64,000 nucleotides of DNA, taken from NCBI RefSeq assembly GCF_001653755.1, contig NZ_CP015125.1, positions 990,001 through 1,054,000 of the forward strand, given 5' to 3'. Every line of letters starts with the position of its first letter. Within the stretch, counting starts at the first letter, position 1. Under the pieces are notes generated by a model. It saw nothing but the letters and a program-made list of their open reading frames with translations, was not told the origin of the DNA and searched no databases. This DNA is from Dokdonia donghaensis DSW-1 (GTDB lineage Bacteria; Bacteroidota; Bacteroidia; Flavobacteriales; Flavobacteriaceae). Shown piece after piece: positions 62,047-64,000 of this stretch. Made by a program: the position numbers and the translations under genes.

Positions 62047-62724
62047 ATGACCGAAAACATATTAAAATTGAAAAAGAAAGCATTCCTTTTTGACCTAGAC
62101 GGAGTTATAGTAGACACTGCAAAATTTCACTATCTCGCCTGGCGTAACCTTGCCAAAGAGATGAATTTTGACTTCACAGAAGAGCAAAACGAACTTTTCA
62201 AAGGGGTGAGCCGTGTGCGATCGCTAGAGATACTACTAGACCTAGCTTCATATGATGCAACTCAAGAACAAAAAGACAGGTGGCTTATCCAGAAAAATGA
62301 AGAGTATCTTAAGTACATCAAAGGGATGGATGACAGTGAGATCTTACCAGATGTGGTGAGAGTACTCGATTTTCTAGAAGAAAAAAATCAAGGTATTGCA
62401 CTAGGTAGCGCAAGTAAAAATGCACGACCTATCTTGACTAAATTAGACCTATTAGACAAATTTCAGGCGATTGTAGATGGTAATGATGTGACAGCAGCAA
62501 AGCCAGACCCAGAAGTATTCTTAAAAGGAGGAGAAGCTTTAAAAATTGAACGTACAGATTGTATCGTTTTTGAAGACTCTATTGCGGGTATACAAGCTGC
62601 AAACAGCGCAGGTATGATAAGCATAGGTATAGGAGAGCAAGACGTGCTTCACGAGGCAAACTACGTTTTTAAAGACTTTACAGAGATGAGTAATGCTTTC
62701 CTTCTAGAACTTATAGAAGCATAA
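62047..62724 (+). CDS. pgmB: Beta-phosphoglucomutase
   Basis: 225 residues. HAD superfamily: FLFDLDGVIVDTAKFHYLAWR start, GSASKNA, and KPDPEVFLKGGEAL and FEDSIAGIQAANSAGM motifs. Converts beta-glucose 1-phosphate, released by maltose phosphorylase, to glucose 6-phosphate. 61 bp after LacI, 63 bp before the GH65 gene. Confidence 0.93.
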   Translation: MTENILKLKKKAFLFDLDGVIVDTAKFHYLAWRNLAKEMNFDFTEEQNELFKGVSRVRSLEILLDLASYDATQEQKDRWLIQKNEEYLKYIKGMDDSEILPDVVRVLDFLEEKNQGIALGSASKNARPILTKLDLLDKFQAIVDGNDVTAAKPDPEVFLKGGEALKIERTDCIVFEDSIAGIQAANSAGMISIGIGEQDVLHEANYVFKDFTEMSNAFLLELIEA

Positions 62725-62787
62725 ATTTAATCTAACTACAACTATCATCAAGTATGGGGTAAGCTCATACGTAAGACTACCATAATA

Positions 62788-64000
62788 TGCATATAGATTA
62801 TATCACTCCAAATGATTGGTCCATTATAGAGGATGGATGGAACCCAAATAACGTAAAATCATCAGAGAGTCTTATGGCGCTAGGTAATGGTGCAATGGGG
62901 CAACGCGCAAATTTTGAAGAAGATTACAGTGGCGCGACCTTTCAAGGAAGTTATATAGGAGGTGTGTATTACCCAGATAAAACCCGCGTAGGCTGGTGGA
63001 AAAATGGGTATCCAGAGTACTTTGCAAAAGTGCTCAATGCGCCTAGCTGGATAGGTATAAAAGTCATAGTAAACGGAGAGAGTCTGGATTTACATACCTG
63101 TAAAGAGGTAAAAGATTTTCGTCGTGAGCTTGATATGAAAGCTGGTGTATTGTACAGAAGTTTTAAAGCCATCCTACAAAATGACGTTGAGATTGCTGTG
63201 AAAGCAACACGCTTTTTAAGTATGGAGATGGATGAGGTAGGTGCAATAAAGTACGAAGTGACACCTATTAATGTAGACGCTACAATAAGTTATGAGCCGT
63301 ATTTAGATAGCGGTATCACCAATGAAGATTCAAACTGGGATGACAAGTTTTGGAACACGCTAGAAGTTTCAGAAAATGATGATATGGCTTTCATCACCGC
63401 ACATACAATGAAGACGGAGTTTCACGTATGTACGATGATGCAAAATAAGCTTTTTATAGATGGGGATGAGATTACGCTTTCGCGAAAGCGTTCTCAAAAA
63501 ACCACAACCTACGTAGGTCACGAGTATGAGACAGATGTTACAAAAGGAGATACCTTTGCCATACAAAAAATTGGAGGTTATGTAAGTAGCCTTAATCACG
63601 ATAAAGGTGGTCTCGTAGCAGTAGCAACAGACGTACTAAATAAAGCAACAGACTTGGGTTATGATGCTTTGCTAGCTTCTCAAAAGGAAGCCTGGGCAAA
63701 AACCTGGGAGATGTCTGACATCACAATTGAGGGTGACACAAAAGCACAGCAGGGTATACGTTTTAATATCTTTCATCTTAATCAGACATACACAGGGCAA
63801 GATAGCCGTCTCAATATAGGCCCAAAAGGGTTTACTGGCGAAAAATACGGTGGCTCTACCTACTGGGATACCGAGGCTTACTGTATTCCATTTTATATGG
63901 CTACCAAAGATCAAAGTGTTGCAAGACAGTTACTCACCTATAGGTATAACCAGCTTGATAAGGCTATAGAAAATGCTCAAAAACTAGGTTTTACAAACGG
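62788..64000 (+). CDS. GH65 maltose (or related) phosphorylase, 3' end outside window
   Basis: ATG 62788 opens a frame (MHIDYITPNDWSIIEDGW) that runs to the window edge without a stop, 404 residues. The N-terminal beta-sandwich with GNGAMGQRANFEEDYSG and the start of the alpha/alpha barrel with FNIFHLNQTYTG ... GPKGFTGEKYGGSTYWDTEAY match GH65 phosphorylases. It cleaves maltose with phosphate to beta-glucose 1-phosphate and glucose, feeding PgmB. Palindrome copy 18 sits at 63476. This frame is easily missed because it has no stop inside the window. Confidence 0.9.
63476..63489. repeat. 14-bp palindrome, copy 18
   Basis: Perfect copy in the GH65 gene, with flanks TTAC...GTT, read as TLSRKRS. 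Confidence 0.95.

Noticed and set aside
227..63489. Palindrome copies as insertion-sequence ends or MITEs
   Set aside because: Each is only 14-20 bp with no inner sequence, no target-site duplications seen and no transposase nearby.
227..63489. Palindrome copies as parS sites
   Set aside because: The parS consensus TGTTTCACGTGAAACA differs in its centre, and parS sites cluster near the origin rather than being spread evenly.
1..64000. CRISPR array, phage genes or defence islands
   Set aside because: No regularly spaced direct repeats, integrases or phage structural genes; the alpha-2-macroglobulin and DUF4407 genes are not known antiphage systems.

Overview
The window looks like part of the chromosome of a marine Flavobacteriaceae bacterium, probably Dokdonia-like (genus is inference). 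The evidence is low-GC DNA, SusC/SusD pairs, BlaR1-like M56 proteins with TonB_C tails, many lipoproteins with a short lipobox, and promoters of the Bacteroidota type (TTG-N19-TAnnTTTG). No phage, insertion sequence, CRISPR array or rRNA was seen. One tRNA gene, tRNA-Leu(UAG), is present.

Layout. 0-4.6 kb: two tandemly duplicated M56/TonB_C sensor proteins (the first cut by the window edge), a TPR protein and a small lipoprotein with a degenerate TonB_C-like domain. 4.6-9.6 kb: glycosyltransferase plus flippase-like membrane protein, ruvC, hemW, a cyclase-family hydrolase and a small monooxygenase. 9.8-17.8 kb: a giant alpha-2-macroglobulin lipoprotein coupled to penicillin-binding protein 1C. 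17.8-28.5 kb: housekeeping and stress genes (CYTH, two VOC proteins, NAD(P)-binding protein, dinB, DUF4407, MscS-type channel), a BlaI/BlaR1-like pair with clear operators, and an M20 dipeptidase. 28.5-28.7 kb: tRNA-Leu with promoter and terminator.

28.9-48.4 kb is a complete alginate utilisation locus, all on the minus strand: two PL7 lyases, a PL6 and a PL17 lyase, a heparinase II/III-type lyase of uncertain family, KdgF, SusC/SusD plus a PKD lipoprotein, a GntR/FadR-type regulator, an MFS transporter, a DEH reductase (SDR), KDG kinase and KDPG aldolase. Together these cover polymer capture, depolymerisation to DEH, and conversion through KDG and KDPG to pyruvate plus glyceraldehyde 3-phosphate. 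Two promoters in the locus carry the same operator, made of TGGtttwCCA units repeated every 13 bp just downstream of or overlapping the -7 element.

48.6-50.1 kb: an ars cluster (arsR, DUF6428, arsC-like) without an efflux pump next to it. 50.2-56.8 kb: a little-studied set of secreted or lipid-anchored proteins (two YHYH proteins, SCO1, MORN-repeat, EF-hand, a membrane-anchored unknown) next to a LytS/LytTR two-component pair and a DUF3124 lipoprotein. 56.9-60.7 kb: a fructan/sucrose module (GH32, sugar porter, fructokinase). 60.9-64.0 kb: the start of a maltose module (LacI regulator, beta-phosphoglucomutase, GH65 phosphorylase running off the end).

The most striking signal is not a gene. 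A perfect 14-bp palindrome, GCTTTCGCGAAAGC, occurs 18 times in 64 kb, with about eight near-copies. It lies in coding and intergenic DNA, and inside genes it uses all three reading frames about equally. This points to a DNA-level function or a spreading element.
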